Origin: SG8-30 sp963715485
GTDB lineage: Bacteria; Pseudomonadota; Gammaproteobacteria; Steroidobacterales; Steroidobacteraceae
NCBI GenBank assembly: GCA_963715485.1
Contig: OY970244.1
Span: 186,001 to 250,000, forward strand
DNA length: 64,000 nt
Direction: 5' to 3'
Under the pieces are notes generated by a model. The model was given only the letters and a program-made list of their open reading frames with translations, did no database searches and was not told the origin of the DNA. The position numbers and the translations under genes were made by a program. This document shows positions 1-7,992 of the stretch, in pieces. How positions within the stretch are numbered: position 1 is the first letter of the stretch; every line of letters begins with the position of its first letter.

Positions 1-1230
1 CCCCGTGCGTCCCCCGTCGCGAAGCAGGGCATCGAGGCTCGGCCGGGTGGCCCGCACGGCGGCCGGCAACCCCGCCAGCAGCGTGGCTACGAAGCCGAGC
101 AGCACTGTTGCCAGCGCCACGCGGCCGTCGATGTCGAAGTTCAACCACTTCGGGGACCCGTCCTCCATCCTCTCCATCGCGAGGCGCATCACGTCGAGCC
201 CGATCGAGGCGAGCAGCAAGCCGAGCGCCGTGGCGATGGTCGTGATGAACAGGCTCTCGGCCAGCATATGCACGACCAGCCGCCCCCGGGTCGCGCCCAG
301 CGCGGAACGCACGGTCGCCTCGCGCGTCCGGTACGCCGCGCGCGCCAGCAGCAGGTTGGAGACATTGGCGCAAGCGATGAGCAGTACGAAGCCCACTGCG
401 GCAAGCAGGGTCAGCAGCAGCATGCGGCCGACCTGCCCGACCCAGGACCCGGCGAACGGGATCACCTCGAAGCTGCGCCCGGTCAGTTTCTCCGGATCCG
501 CCGCCGCGGTCGCGGCCGCCGCAGGCGCCAGCGAGGCCTGCACCTCGTCAGGCGACACGTCGGGTTTCAGCCTGAGGTAAGTGCCGACATCGACGCCTCC
601 CTTGCTGCCCAGGGCCGCGGGGTCCTGCGTGTCGGCCAGCCACAGCACCTCCTGCCCGGGGAAGTGGAAGTGCTCCGGCATCACGCCGACTACCTCGGTC
701 GGCTGTCCGTTCAGCTGCAGGGCGCGGCCGATGATGCCCGGGTCGGCGCCATAGCGCTCCTTCCACAGTGCGTGGCTCAGCACCACGACCGGGGCCGCGC
801 CGGGCAGCGTGTCGCGCTCTTCGATCACCCGCCCGAGCATCGGCTTGACGTCGGCCACCTCGAACAGGCCGTGCTTGACGAAGCCGCCGTCATAGCGCTC
901 CGCCGGCCCGTCGCCGGTCAGGTAGACCGTACCGGTATAGATCGAACCGACCGCCTCGACCCCCTCGACGGCGTCCTTGACGACCAGGTAGTCCCCTGTC
1001 GACATCGAGGGATCGAACTCGGTACTGCGCTCCCAGCGTTCGACCACGAGGTGGATCCGCCCGGCGTCCGGGTACGGGGGTGGCCTCAGGACCAGCGCGT
1101 CCACGACACCGTACATGAAGATGGTGGCCCCGAGACCAAGGCCCAGGACGCACACGGCCAGCGCTGTGAAAACCGGCGCGCGCGCCAGGCCGCGCACGGC
1201 GGCCAGCAGTTCGTCGAACAGTGCCTGCAT
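1..1230 (-). CDS. MacB/FtsX-type ABC transporter permease, partial (runs off the left edge)
   Basis: About 410 residues are visible from the ATG at 1230. The order is a cytoplasmic N-terminus with a membrane segment at about residues 15-40, a MacB periplasmic core domain, and then an FtsX-type block of membrane helices (LLIACANVSNLLLARA, then ATVRSALGATRGRL). This is the permease of a MacB-like exporter, which couples cytosolic ATP hydrolysis to periplasmic transport rather than moving substrate through the inner membrane. It lies 12 bp downstream of the cognate ATPase and shares an operon with an adaptor and a small membrane-anchored protein. The C-terminal membrane helices are cut off by the window edge. 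Substrate unknown. Members of this permease class often occur in pairs, so a second permease may follow to the left. Confidence 0.85.
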   Translation of the reverse strand, partial: MQALFDELLAAVRGLARAPVFTALAVCVLGLGLGATIFMYGVVDALVLRPPPYPDAGRIHLVVERWERSTEFDPSMSTGDYLVVKDAVEGVEAVGSIYTGTVYLTGDGPAERYDGGFVKHGLFEVADVKPMLGRVIEERDTLPGAAPVVVLSHALWKERYGADPGIIGRALQLNGQPTEVVGVMPEHFHFPGQEVLWLADTQDPAALGSKGGVDVGTYLRLKPDVSPDEVQASLAPAAAATAAADPEKLTGRSFEVIPFAGSWVGQVGRMLLLTLLAAVGFVLLIACANVSNLLLARAAYRTREATVRSALGATRGRLVVHMLAESLFITTIATALGLLLASIGLDVMRLAMERMEDGSPKWLNFDIDGRVALATVLLGFVATLLAGLPAAVRATRPSLDALLRDGGRTG

Positions 1231-1242
1231 CGCGATCGCTCC

Positions 1243-1971
1243 CTAGCGCGCCAGCGCGCGGCGCTCGGCGAGGTCCACCAGCGTGCCCTCGTCCACGATG
1301 CGCCCATCGAACAGCCGCACCTGCCGGTCTGCGTAAGCGGCATAGCGCGGGTCGTGGGTCACCATGCAGATCGTCGCACCTTCCCGGTGCAGGTCGCGCA
1401 GCAGCTGCATCACCGCCTCGCCGTTGCGCGAGTCGAGGTTCCCGGTCGGCTCGTCGGCCAGCAGGATCGACGGCTGGCCCGCAAGCGCGCGTGCGACCGC
1501 CACGCGCTGCTGCTGGCCGCCGGACAGCTGCGACGGGTGGTGGTTGAGCCGGTGGTCCATGCCGACCAGCTCGAGCGCCTCGCGCGCGGCCACTCGCCGC
1601 GCGGCAGCATCCATGCCGGCGCGGTAGGTCAGCGGCAGCTCGACGTTCTGCAGCACGGTCAGGTCGCCGATCAGGTTGAAGGCCTGGAAGATGAAGCCGA
1701 TCCGCTCGTTGCGGACCCGCGCCCGCTCCTTCGCGTCGAGTTCCGTGACGTCCCGTCCCTCGAGCAGGTAGCGCCCCACGGTCGGCGTGTCGAGCAGGCC
1801 GAGCAGCGCGAGCATCGTGGACTTGCCGCAGCCGGAGGGACCGGAAATGGACAGGAACTCGCCCTGCCGGACGTCGAGGTGCACGCCGTCCAGCGCGTGG
1901 CTTTCCAGCTCGTCCGTATAGAACACCTTGGTCACCGCCTCGAGCCGGATCATCGCTTGCCCTTCAATCAT
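1243..1971 (-). CDS. ABC transporter ATP-binding protein, MacB/LolD type
   Basis: A 242-residue ATPase with Walker A GPSGCGKST, signature LSGGQQQR, Walker B ILLADEPT and a switch histidine in MVTHD, the pattern of the MacB/LolD/FtsE group. The ATG at 1971 has a GGAGGAG ribosome site directly upstream. A longer reading to 2019 would overlap the adaptor gene, and an internal ATG at 1953 is possible. It energises the permease at 1-1230, with the adaptor at 1986-3233 as the periplasmic part. Specificity cannot be read from the ATPase. Confidence 0.9.
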   Translation of the reverse strand: MIEGQAMIRLEAVTKVFYTDELESHALDGVHLDVRQGEFLSISGPSGCGKSTMLALLGLLDTPTVGRYLLEGRDVTELDAKERARVRNERIGFIFQAFNLIGDLTVLQNVELPLTYRAGMDAAARRVAAREALELVGMDHRLNHHPSQLSGGQQQRVAVARALAGQPSILLADEPTGNLDSRNGEAVMQLLRDLHREGATICMVTHDPRYAAYADRQVRLFDGRIVDEGTLVDLAERRALAR

Positions 1972-1985
1972 CGTCTCCTCCCGCT

Positions 1986-3233
1986 TCAGTCGATCACCAG
2001 CCGTTGCCGGCCGCTCCATTGCGTGGTGTCGGCCAGCGCCACCACGTCGCCCGGCTCCAGGCCGTCGACGACGACGACCTGGTTGACCGATGCCTTGCCG
2101 AATCGCACCGCGACCCGTTCCGCCACGTTGCTGCCGGGCCTCACCCTGAACACCGTGCTCTCGCTGCCCGGCTGGATCCCCACCGGACGGCCGACGAACA
2201 TCACGTCCGGCAGCGTCTCGATCGAAATCATGCCATCGACGCTCAGGTCGACCCGCGCGGACGGCGGCAACGGCTCGTCGAAGCTGACCTCCACACGCAC
2301 CGCGCCACCAACCACCGCCGGGTCCACGCGTTCGACACGGCCACGCACCACGCGCTCCCGCGTGTCGATCACCGCTGGCAGACCCGGGGCCAGGTCGCGC
2401 GCCTCCATCTCCGGAATCCGCAGCTCGGCGAAGAGGAGATCGGGCCGGGCCACGCGGGCGACATTGGCCCCGGCCGCGAGCTGCTGACCTTCCTGTACCG
2501 GCACGCTCTGTACGATCCCTTCCATGCCGGCCCGGATTCTCAATGATTCGGCCGCCAGTTGCCGCTCGTCGGCCTCGCGTTCCAGCTGCCTGACCCTGGC
2601 AATGCGCGCCTCGAGTTGCGCCTTGACTGCTTCCTCCAGCGCCGCGAGGCGCTGCTGCTCGATGCGCACGCGCTCGGCGAGCTGCTCGGCCTGGATCCTC
2701 GAGCGCGCGGATTGCAGTTCGGAGACGGCGCCGGCCTCGAACGCGCGCCTCTCCGCGACCGCTTGCAGCCGCGCGGACTCGGCCTCCGCACGGACCGCGG
2801 CCAGCGCGGCGCGGCGGTCCAGCCGCTCGCTCTCCAGTTCGAGCTTCATCGCGGCGAGCTCGGCGCGGGACGCCGCGACCTCGAGCCGGGCCGCATCTGC
2901 CGCGCGCTGCACCTCGGGATTCGACAGCTCCACGATGACGGTGTCGGCGCCCACCACTTCACCGGGCCGCACGATCACCCTGTCCACGCGCGCCCCGACG
3001 CGGGTCGCCAGCCAGCGTGCCTCCCGCGGCTGCAGCTGGCCGGCCCCGCGCACCTTGCGCTCCAGCACGCCGTATCGAACCTCATCGAGGTACAGCTTGT
3101 CCCGCGACACCGACGGCGCGCCGGGCTCGAGCCGGGCGATGCCCCAGGCCACGCCGGAAAGCGCCAGCAAACCGGCCACGGCGATCGCCGGGGTCAGCCG
3201 CTTCCTGGACGAGGCACTGCGTGGACGATCCAT
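1986..3233 (-). CDS. Periplasmic adaptor (HlyD/MacA-type membrane fusion protein)
   Basis: A 415-residue protein with one N-terminal membrane anchor (about residues 14-30, AIAVAGLLALSGVAWGIA), a lipoyl half-motif, a long Ala/Glu/Arg-rich coiled coil at about residues 115-235, a second lipoyl half and beta-barrel domains. This is the MacA-like adaptor architecture that links a MacB-type permease to an outer-membrane duct. The ATG at 3233 is preferred because upstream in-frame sequence is low-complexity and overlaps the preceding small gene. No TolC gene is visible; it may lie to the left of the window or elsewhere. Confidence 0.85.
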   Translation of the reverse strand: MDRPRSASSRKRLTPAIAVAGLLALSGVAWGIARLEPGAPSVSRDKLYLDEVRYGVLERKVRGAGQLQPREARWLATRVGARVDRVIVRPGEVVGADTVIVELSNPEVQRAADAARLEVAASRAELAAMKLELESERLDRRAALAAVRAEAESARLQAVAERRAFEAGAVSELQSARSRIQAEQLAERVRIEQQRLAALEEAVKAQLEARIARVRQLEREADERQLAAESLRIRAGMEGIVQSVPVQEGQQLAAGANVARVARPDLLFAELRIPEMEARDLAPGLPAVIDTRERVVRGRVERVDPAVVGGAVRVEVSFDEPLPPSARVDLSVDGMISIETLPDVMFVGRPVGIQPGSESTVFRVRPGSNVAERVAVRFGKASVNQVVVVDGLEPGDVVALADTTQWSGRQRLVID

Positions 3234-3244
3234 ATCGATGACCT

Positions 3245-3472
3245 TCAACCGACCCAGCGGGGTCCGCGGACACCCGCGGCACCGTCCTGGCGCAAGGCGG
3301 ACGCCGCCGCACAGTAGACCTCGCTCACGACGCGTGCGACCGGCTCGGCTTCCCGGGCCAGCGCCACCGGGCCCCCGGCCCGGGCCACGCCGTAGAGGAC
3401 CAGGAAGGCGATGGCGACCGCGCCGAGGGCCCGCGCCCACTGTGGATCCGAGTACCAGCCTGGAACTGTCAT
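3245..3472 (-). CDS. Small single-span membrane protein of unknown function
   Basis: A 75-residue ORF with one hydrophobic segment (ALGAVAIAFLVLYGVARAG, about residues 15-33) followed by a polar tail with a single Cys. A GGGAGG ribosome site lies about 8 nt before its ATG. It sits between the small LPxxVxT-family gene and the adaptor gene, and is presumably cotranscribed with the exporter. I do not recognise a family. It could be a small accessory subunit of the exporter. Confidence 0.55.
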   Translation of the reverse strand: MTVPGWYSDPQWARALGAVAIAFLVLYGVARAGGPVALAREAEPVARVVSEVYCAAASALRQDGAAGVRGPRWVG

Positions 3473-3504
3473 GGAACCGACCTCCCCGCCCGCGTTGCGA
3501 ACCT

Positions 3505-3801
3505 TCAGCCGGCCGAATCGCCACCGGCTGTGTCGTTGGCAGCCAGTCGCGTCGCCTGCTCGGGCAGGTCGCGCGGCCCGGCGTCGGCCGGCAGCCGCGA
3601 GGCAGTGATGACGAGGCCGGGCAGCGTCACGTCGGCGAGCTGCTCGAGGTTGATCGGCTGGAGCTCACCAATCTCGACCGACCCGGCCGGCAGCGCCCCG
3701 GCGTGGCCGAACTCGAAGGCCAGGCCGGCGACGGCCATGACGCACACCGCAGCGACCGCGCCGAGGCTGTGACGGAGCTTTTCGTTGGTGGTGGTGAACA
3801 T
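3505..3801 (-). CDS. Small membrane-anchored protein, founder of a paralogous family in this window (copy A)
   Basis: 98 residues starting at MFTTTNEK, with an AGGAG site about 8 nt upstream; an in-frame start at 3855 would lie upstream of the predicted transcript start. Residues 12-30 form a hydrophobic helix (signal anchor or uncleaved signal). A conserved segment follows: GHAGALPAGSVEIGE, PINLEQLADVTLP, then VITASR. Aligned without gaps to the copies near 13.1-13.8 kb, about 40 of the first 72 residues are identical. The C-terminal ~25 residues are unique, acidic and Ala/Gly-rich. It is the first gene after the sigma-54 promoter at 3861-3877 and heads the MacB-type exporter operon. Function unknown. 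A substrate, chaperone or signalling partner of the exporter are all possible. Confidence 0.7.
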   Translation of the reverse strand: MFTTTNEKLRHSLGAVAAVCVMAVAGLAFEFGHAGALPAGSVEIGELQPINLEQLADVTLPGLVITASRLPADAGPRDLPEQATRLAANDTAGGDSAG

Positions 3802-3860
3802 GGCGGTCTCCTTTGCTTGCTGTTCCGTGGCGGCCCCTCGCCGCCTCCTGGTCAAGACAA

Positions 3861-3877
3861 AGCAAGAGGCGTGCCAA
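3861..3877 (-). promoter_or_regulatory. Sigma-54 (RpoN) promoter of the MacB-type exporter operon
   Basis: On the minus strand the sequence reads TTGGCACGCCTCTTGCT. This is a full match to the YTGGCACG-N4-TTGCW consensus of the -24/-12 promoter. The predicted start of transcription is near 3850, about 50 nt before the ATG at 3801. Confidence 0.8.
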
Positions 3878-3960
3878 CTCCCTGCGGCATAAAAAAATGC
3901 TTTCTATTCAGCCGGTTGGAAAACGTCTGGAAAACGGAGACACCGGCGGTGGCCGATACC

Positions 3961-4008
3961 GTCCCGATCGCGGGACGGCGAACCGGGGCCAGGTCCCGCA
4001 ATCGGGAT
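3961..4008 (-). promoter_or_regulatory. Two tandem dyads, candidate enhancer sites for a sigma-54 activator
   Basis: GTCCCG-ATCG-CGGGAC (3961-3976) and GTCCCG-CAAT-CGGGAT (3993-4008) are two copies of one dyad. Their centres are 32 bp apart, three helical turns, and lie about 118 and 150 bp upstream of the predicted sigma-54 transcript start. This is typical geometry for an NtrC-family enhancer-binding protein. The activator itself is not in the window. Confidence 0.5.
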
Positions 4009-4016
4009 GCGCGGGC

Positions 4017-4805
4017 TCAGGTCGGGGTCGGGAGCGTGTCGTCCTCGCGGCGGAGCATCTCGCCGGCCAGTGCGAGGTAGGCCAGCGCCCCGCGCGATTC
4101 CTTGTCGTGGAACATCACGGGGATACCGAAGCTCGGCGCCTCGGCGAGCCGTACGTTGCGCGGGATGATCGTGCGGAAGACCTTGTCGCCGAAGTGCTCG
4201 ATCAGCTGCGCCGAGACGTCGTTGGTCAGGTTGTTCCGCGGGTCGAACATCGTGCGCAGGATGCCCTCCACGGTGAGCCGCGGGTTCACGCTGTCGCGCA
4301 CCTGCTCGATGGTGGACAGCAGTCCCGACAGGCCTTCGAGCGCGTAGTACTCGCACTGCATCGGGATCAGCACGGAGTCGGCGGCCGTCAGCGCGTTGAG
4401 CGTCAGGATGTTCAGTGCCGGCGGGCAGTCGATGACGATCATGTCGTAGCGATCGCGCACCGATGCCAGTGCCTGCTCCAGCCGGTGCTCGCGTCCCGCC
4501 GGTGCGTTCAGCAGCTGCACCTCCGCCGCGGTCAGGTCCTGGTTACCGGGCAGCAGGTCGAAGCCGCCCGGATCGACCTCGACGATGGCCTCCGCCGCGG
4601 CGCAGTCGCCGAGCAGCACCTCGCAGGTCGAGCGGTCGAGCATGCGCTTGTCGACGCCGCAGCCCATGGTCGCATTGCCCTGCGGATCGAGATCCACCAG
4701 CAGCACGCGCCGGCGCGTCGCCGCCAGCGAGGCAGCGAGGTTCACGGCCGTGGTCGTCTTGCCGACCCCGCCCTTCTGGTTGGCGACAGCGATGATGCGT
4801 TTCAT
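4017..4805 (-). CDS. parA: ParA/Soj-type chromosome partitioning ATPase
   Basis: 262 residues with the deviant Walker A KGGVGKTTT at residues 11-19, LLVDLDPQGNAT (Walker A') and IVIDCPPALN. This is the chromosomal ParA/Soj group, which binds DNA non-specifically in its ATP form and segregates ParB-parS complexes. It follows rsmG by 13 bp, as in many gammaproteobacteria where the order is rsmG-parA-parB. Here no parB follows: the next gene is the sigma-54-driven exporter operon about 215 bp downstream. Confidence 0.93.
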   Translation of the reverse strand: MKRIIAVANQKGGVGKTTTAVNLAASLAATRRRVLLVDLDPQGNATMGCGVDKRMLDRSTCEVLLGDCAAAEAIVEVDPGGFDLLPGNQDLTAAEVQLLNAPAGREHRLEQALASVRDRYDMIVIDCPPALNILTLNALTAADSVLIPMQCEYYALEGLSGLLSTIEQVRDSVNPRLTVEGILRTMFDPRNNLTNDVSAQLIEHFGDKVFRTIIPRNVRLAEAPSFGIPVMFHDKESRGALAYLALAGEMLRREDDTLPTPT

Positions 4806-4818
4806 GGGGAGGCGCAGA

Positions 4819-5475
4819 TTACCCCTGAGCCCGTGCCAGTTCCACCACGTGGCGCGCGGCGTCGAGTCCGGGCACCGTCACCGGGTGCACCCCGGCCAGC
4901 GTCCAGCCTTCCGCCATCGGCTCGAGCTCGGCGCCCGGATGCTGGCCCTTCATCGCCAGAAGTCGCCCGCCGGGCGCACACAGGTGGCCGGCAATGCGCA
5001 GGAACTCGCTCACCTTGCCGACCGCCCGGCAGATCACGGTATCGAACGGCCTGCGCGGCCGGTAGGCCTCGGATCGCAGGTTGGCCACCTCGACGTTCGA
5101 CAGCTCCAGCACCGCCGCCGCGTGGGCGACGAACCGCGCCTTCTTGCCGGTCGACTCGATCAGCGTGAAGTGACGTTCCGGGTCGACGATCGCCAGCGGC
5201 AGCCCTGGGAAACCCGCCCCGGTGCCGACGTCAGCGATGCGCCGGCCGTGCAGCCAGGGCCGCACCGACAGCGAATCCAGCAGGTGCTTGACGACCATGT
5301 CGCGGGGGTCACGGATGGCGGTCAGGTTGAAGCGCGTGTTCCACTCGAGCAGTTCATCCAGCAGCGCGAACAGTTGCTCGCGCTGCGCGGCCGTAATCCG
5401 CAGCCCGAGCGTGGCCGCCCCCGACTCCAGCGTCGAAGCCAGCGCCTGGTCGTCCCGCACGGACTCAGGAGGCAA
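4819..5475 (-). CDS. rsmG: 16S rRNA (guanine-527-N7)-methyltransferase RsmG
   Basis: 218 residues with the Rossmann SAM motif IADVGTGAGFPGLPLAI and the downstream FTLIESTGKKARFV typical of RsmG/GidB, which methylates G527 of 16S rRNA. The reading frame opens at a TTG (5475); a GTG at 5460 is an equally possible start. No mnmG (gidA) lies upstream, unlike in many relatives; a DUF2384 gene does. Confidence 0.92.
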   Translation of the reverse strand: MPPESVRDDQALASTLESGAATLGLRITAAQREQLFALLDELLEWNTRFNLTAIRDPRDMVVKHLLDSLSVRPWLHGRRIADVGTGAGFPGLPLAIVDPERHFTLIESTGKKARFVAHAAAVLELSNVEVANLRSEAYRPRRPFDTVICRAVGKVSEFLRIAGHLCAPGGRLLAMKGQHPGAELEPMAEGWTLAGVHPVTVPGLDAARHVVELARAQG

Positions 5476-5538
5476 GGTGGGCGCAGGAATCGTCGTGGAA
5501 GGTCCGCAACTGGCGGATGTCGCCGGTCACGGGCAAGC

Positions 5539-5757
5539 CTAGCCGGGGCGGTGGGCCGACATGCGGCGGACCAGGTTCTCGACCTCCAGGGCGCCCTCCT
5601 CGGTCCGGGCCAGCTCGATCGGGATCTTCCCGCCGAGGTCCGGGTTCGGGGTCATGAGGAACTGCTCGATGCCGTCCTGGTCCTCCCAGATGGACTCGAC
5701 CAGCTCGATGACGCGTGCAACCGGGCCGGTGGCTGCGATTTTCTCTTCGCGGTACAT
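5539..5757 (-). CDS. Orphan DUF2384 (MbcA/ParS/Xre antitoxin C-terminal) domain protein
   Basis: 72 residues. The segment MTPNPDLGGKIPIELARTEE followed by VENLVRRM is the toxin-binding domain typical of MbcA/ParS/Xre-type antitoxins, in which TPNP and the LGG..P element recur. A GGAGGTG ribosome site precedes the ATG. The protein is short and has no N-terminal helix-turn-helix, and no RES-domain toxin gene adjoins it (neighbours are rsmG and acuI). It may be a stand-alone regulator, a remnant, or an antitoxin for a distant toxin. Confidence 0.65.
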   Translation of the reverse strand: MYREEKIAATGPVARVIELVESIWEDQDGIEQFLMTPNPDLGGKIPIELARTEEGALEVENLVRRMSAHRPG

Positions 5758-5780
5758 GCGGCACCTCCAGATCTGGTTCG

Positions 5781-6770
5781 TCAGGCGATCCTGACCACGG
5801 TCCTGCCGACGACGCGTCCCTCCAGGTAATCGGCGAATGCGCCGGGCAGTTCGTCAAAATCTATTGTACGCGTCACCAGCTGGTCGAAGTGTCGCGGCCG
5901 CAGGTCAGTAGAAATACGGTTCCATACCTGCAGGCGCATCTCCCGCAGGGTCGCCGACGAGTTGATGCCCAGCAGGTTCACGCCACGCAGGATGAAGGGC
6001 ATCACCGTGGTCTCGAGCTTGTGGCTGCCGGCCAGCCCGATGCTCGCGATGCTGCCCCAGAAGTCCATCGTCCGGGTCAGCCAGGTGAGCATCTCTCCGC
6101 CGACATTGTCCACGGCACCGGCCCAGGTCGCCTTCTCCAGCGGCCGCTTGCCGAAGTCGATGTCCTGCCTGCGCAGGATGTGCGCGGCGCCGAGCTCGCG
6201 CAGGAACTGGTCTGCCTCCGGCTTGCCGCTGATCGCGGTGACCTCGTAGCCCCGTCCCGCCAGCATGTCCACGGCGATGCATCCGACGCCGCCGGTCGCC
6301 CCGGTGACGACGACCGGACCCTTGCCCGGCGCCAGGCCGTTGTGCTCCATGCGGTGGATGGCGAGCGCGGCGGTGAACCCTGCCGTCCCGAGCGCCATCG
6401 CCTCGGACAGGCTGATGCCATCGGGCAAGGGGATCACGGAGTCGCCCGCGACCCGCGCGTACTCGGCATAGCCCCCGTCGAAGGTCTCGCTGAGGAAACA
6501 GCCGGTGACCAGCACCGGCTGACCCGGCGTGTAGCGAGGGTCGGTGGAACTCTGCACCTCGCCCGACAGGTCGATCCCGCCGTTCAGCGGGTACTTGCGC
6601 AGGATCTTGCCGGCACCGGTCGCGGCGAGCGCGTCCTTGTAGTTGATGCTCGAGTAACGGACACGTATCACCACCTCGCCGGCGGTCAGTTCGTCCACGG
6701 CCATCTGCTCGAAACGCGCAACGATGCGGCCGTCTTCTTCATGGATGCGGTATGCCTTGAAGGTGCTCAT
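5781..6770 (-). CDS. acuI: Acrylyl-CoA reductase (NADPH), YhdH/AcuI family
   Basis: 329 residues of the zinc-independent medium-chain dehydrogenase superfamily. Landmarks are SSINYKDALAATG near residue 41, GIDLSGEV, the nucleotide site VVVTGATGGVGCIAV, and the C-terminal LPGAFADYLEGRVVGRTVV. AcuI-type enzymes reduce acryloyl-CoA to propionyl-CoA with NADPH, in DMSP/3-hydroxypropionate metabolism or detoxification. No other DMSP genes are nearby, so the physiological role is open. Confidence 0.85.
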   Translation of the reverse strand: MSTFKAYRIHEEDGRIVARFEQMAVDELTAGEVVIRVRYSSINYKDALAATGAGKILRKYPLNGGIDLSGEVQSSTDPRYTPGQPVLVTGCFLSETFDGGYAEYARVAGDSVIPLPDGISLSEAMALGTAGFTAALAIHRMEHNGLAPGKGPVVVTGATGGVGCIAVDMLAGRGYEVTAISGKPEADQFLRELGAAHILRRQDIDFGKRPLEKATWAGAVDNVGGEMLTWLTRTMDFWGSIASIGLAGSHKLETTVMPFILRGVNLLGINSSATLREMRLQVWNRISTDLRPRHFDQLVTRTIDFDELPGAFADYLEGRVVGRTVVRIA

Positions 6771-6931
6771 GGTGATCGTCCGGGGTCGTGGGGCCTGCTG
6801 CCAGCGTTGCGGCGCGGGCGCGGGCTGTCAAGGCGCGGCCGTCGATTGGCCAGTCCTGGCTCGTGCCTGGCACCTATCGCGGCACGACATGAGCGGGTTG
6901 GCACCGGTCAACCCGTAATGCGGCGGGCGCG

Positions 6932-7882
6932 TCAGCCGGTGCGGTCGAGCCAGACCTCAAGGCCCTGGACGTTCAGCTCCACGTCATCGTCGAGCAGCCG
7001 ATGGCGCTCGGCGAGGTCGCCGCGATATCCGTGCTCGTCGAGCCACCCGCACAGCCGCCGGAACATCTCCGCCTTCATCGCAGCCGTGCGATCCGGCGCC
7101 GCTGCGGACTGCCGCGCCAGCTCGACGAACGCCCCCACGCGCTCCTTGAGCTGCGCGGCGAGCCGCTCGAGGTCGAGCACCTCGCCGAAGTGCGTCAGGT
7201 ACATCGCCAGCGGCGCATAGGACATCAGCCGGTCGACCGAGGCGATCATCGCCTCGGGATCGAAGTGCACGGGTGTCGTGGTCGGCATGATGAACTCGGC
7301 ACCGTCCACGTCGAAGTCGCGGTAGGAAATGCCGAAGTTGTCGCCGGGAAAGATGCAGTGGTGGTCGAGGTCCACGATGCAGTAATGGTGCAGCGCATGC
7401 CCGGGCGTGTGGATCAGCTCGAGCGTGCGGCTGCCAAGCGTGATGCGCTCCCCGTCCTCCGGCACCAGGATGCGCTCCTCGGGGATGGGCACGATGTCGC
7501 CGTACAGTTCCCGGTAGCGCGCCTCGCCGTAGACGGCAATCGATCCTGCGATCAGCTTCGCTGGATCGGCGAGGTGCCGGGCGCCGCGCGGGTGCACGAC
7601 GCAGCGTGCGTTCGGCAGGTGGCGCATCAGCTCGCCCGCGCCGCCGGCATGGTCGAGGTGCACGTGCGTGGTCAGAACCCAGTCCACCTGCCCGGGGTCG
7701 AGGCCGCGGGTCGCCAGCGCCGCCAGCAGGTTCGGCACGGATCGCGTCGTGCCCGTGTCGACGAACGCGGCGCGCCGGCCGTCGACGACGAGGTGACTCG
7801 CCGCCAGCCCTGGCCGCACGTAGTCCACGTCGATGGCCGTGATTCCGCCGGCGTAGTCCGTCAGCTTGCCTTCCATGTCCAT
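6932..7882 (-). CDS. Metallo-beta-lactamase-fold hydrolase
   Basis: 316 residues with the HxHxDH zinc motif HVHLDHAGG at residues 73-81, a third-ligand histidine in LIHTPGHALHHY, an aspartate ligand in FPGDNFG, and LTHFGE near the C-terminus. An additional helical region follows the fold. Reaction unknown: the family spans glyoxalase II-like, lactonase-like and sulfur dioxygenase-like enzymes. It is monocistronic as far as can be seen. Confidence 0.8.
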   Translation of the reverse strand: MDMEGKLTDYAGGITAIDVDYVRPGLAASHLVVDGRRAAFVDTGTTRSVPNLLAALATRGLDPGQVDWVLTTHVHLDHAGGAGELMRHLPNARCVVHPRGARHLADPAKLIAGSIAVYGEARYRELYGDIVPIPEERILVPEDGERITLGSRTLELIHTPGHALHHYCIVDLDHHCIFPGDNFGISYRDFDVDGAEFIMPTTTPVHFDPEAMIASVDRLMSYAPLAMYLTHFGEVLDLERLAAQLKERVGAFVELARQSAAAPDRTAAMKAEMFRRLCGWLDEHGYRGDLAERHRLLDDDVELNVQGLEVWLDRTG

Positions 7883-7932
7883 GCCGAAAGCCTACACCGG
7901 CGACGCCGGAACCGTTCATCCCGGACGTGCAA

Positions 7933-7960
7933 AGGGCCGGGTCCTTGCGGCCCCGGCCCT
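7933..7960 (-). terminator. Hairpin downstream of the cytochrome c4 gene
   Basis: AGGGCCGGG and CCCGGCCCT form a GC-rich stem 33 bp past the stop codon of the cytochrome gene. Only a short T run follows on the minus strand, so intrinsic termination is plausible but not strong. Confidence 0.45.
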
Positions 7961-7992
7961 GGTGCGTGAGTGGTGCGTCCGGGCTTGGCCGG

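Noticed and set aside
268..2487. Very long open frames on the strand opposite the exporter genes (and similar ones at 19722-22166, 33231-35522, 41028-43988, 54266-56350)
   Set aside because: They are antisense or off-frame shadows caused by very high G+C. Their translations are Arg/Pro/Gly/His-rich without domains, while the opposite frames encode recognisable families.
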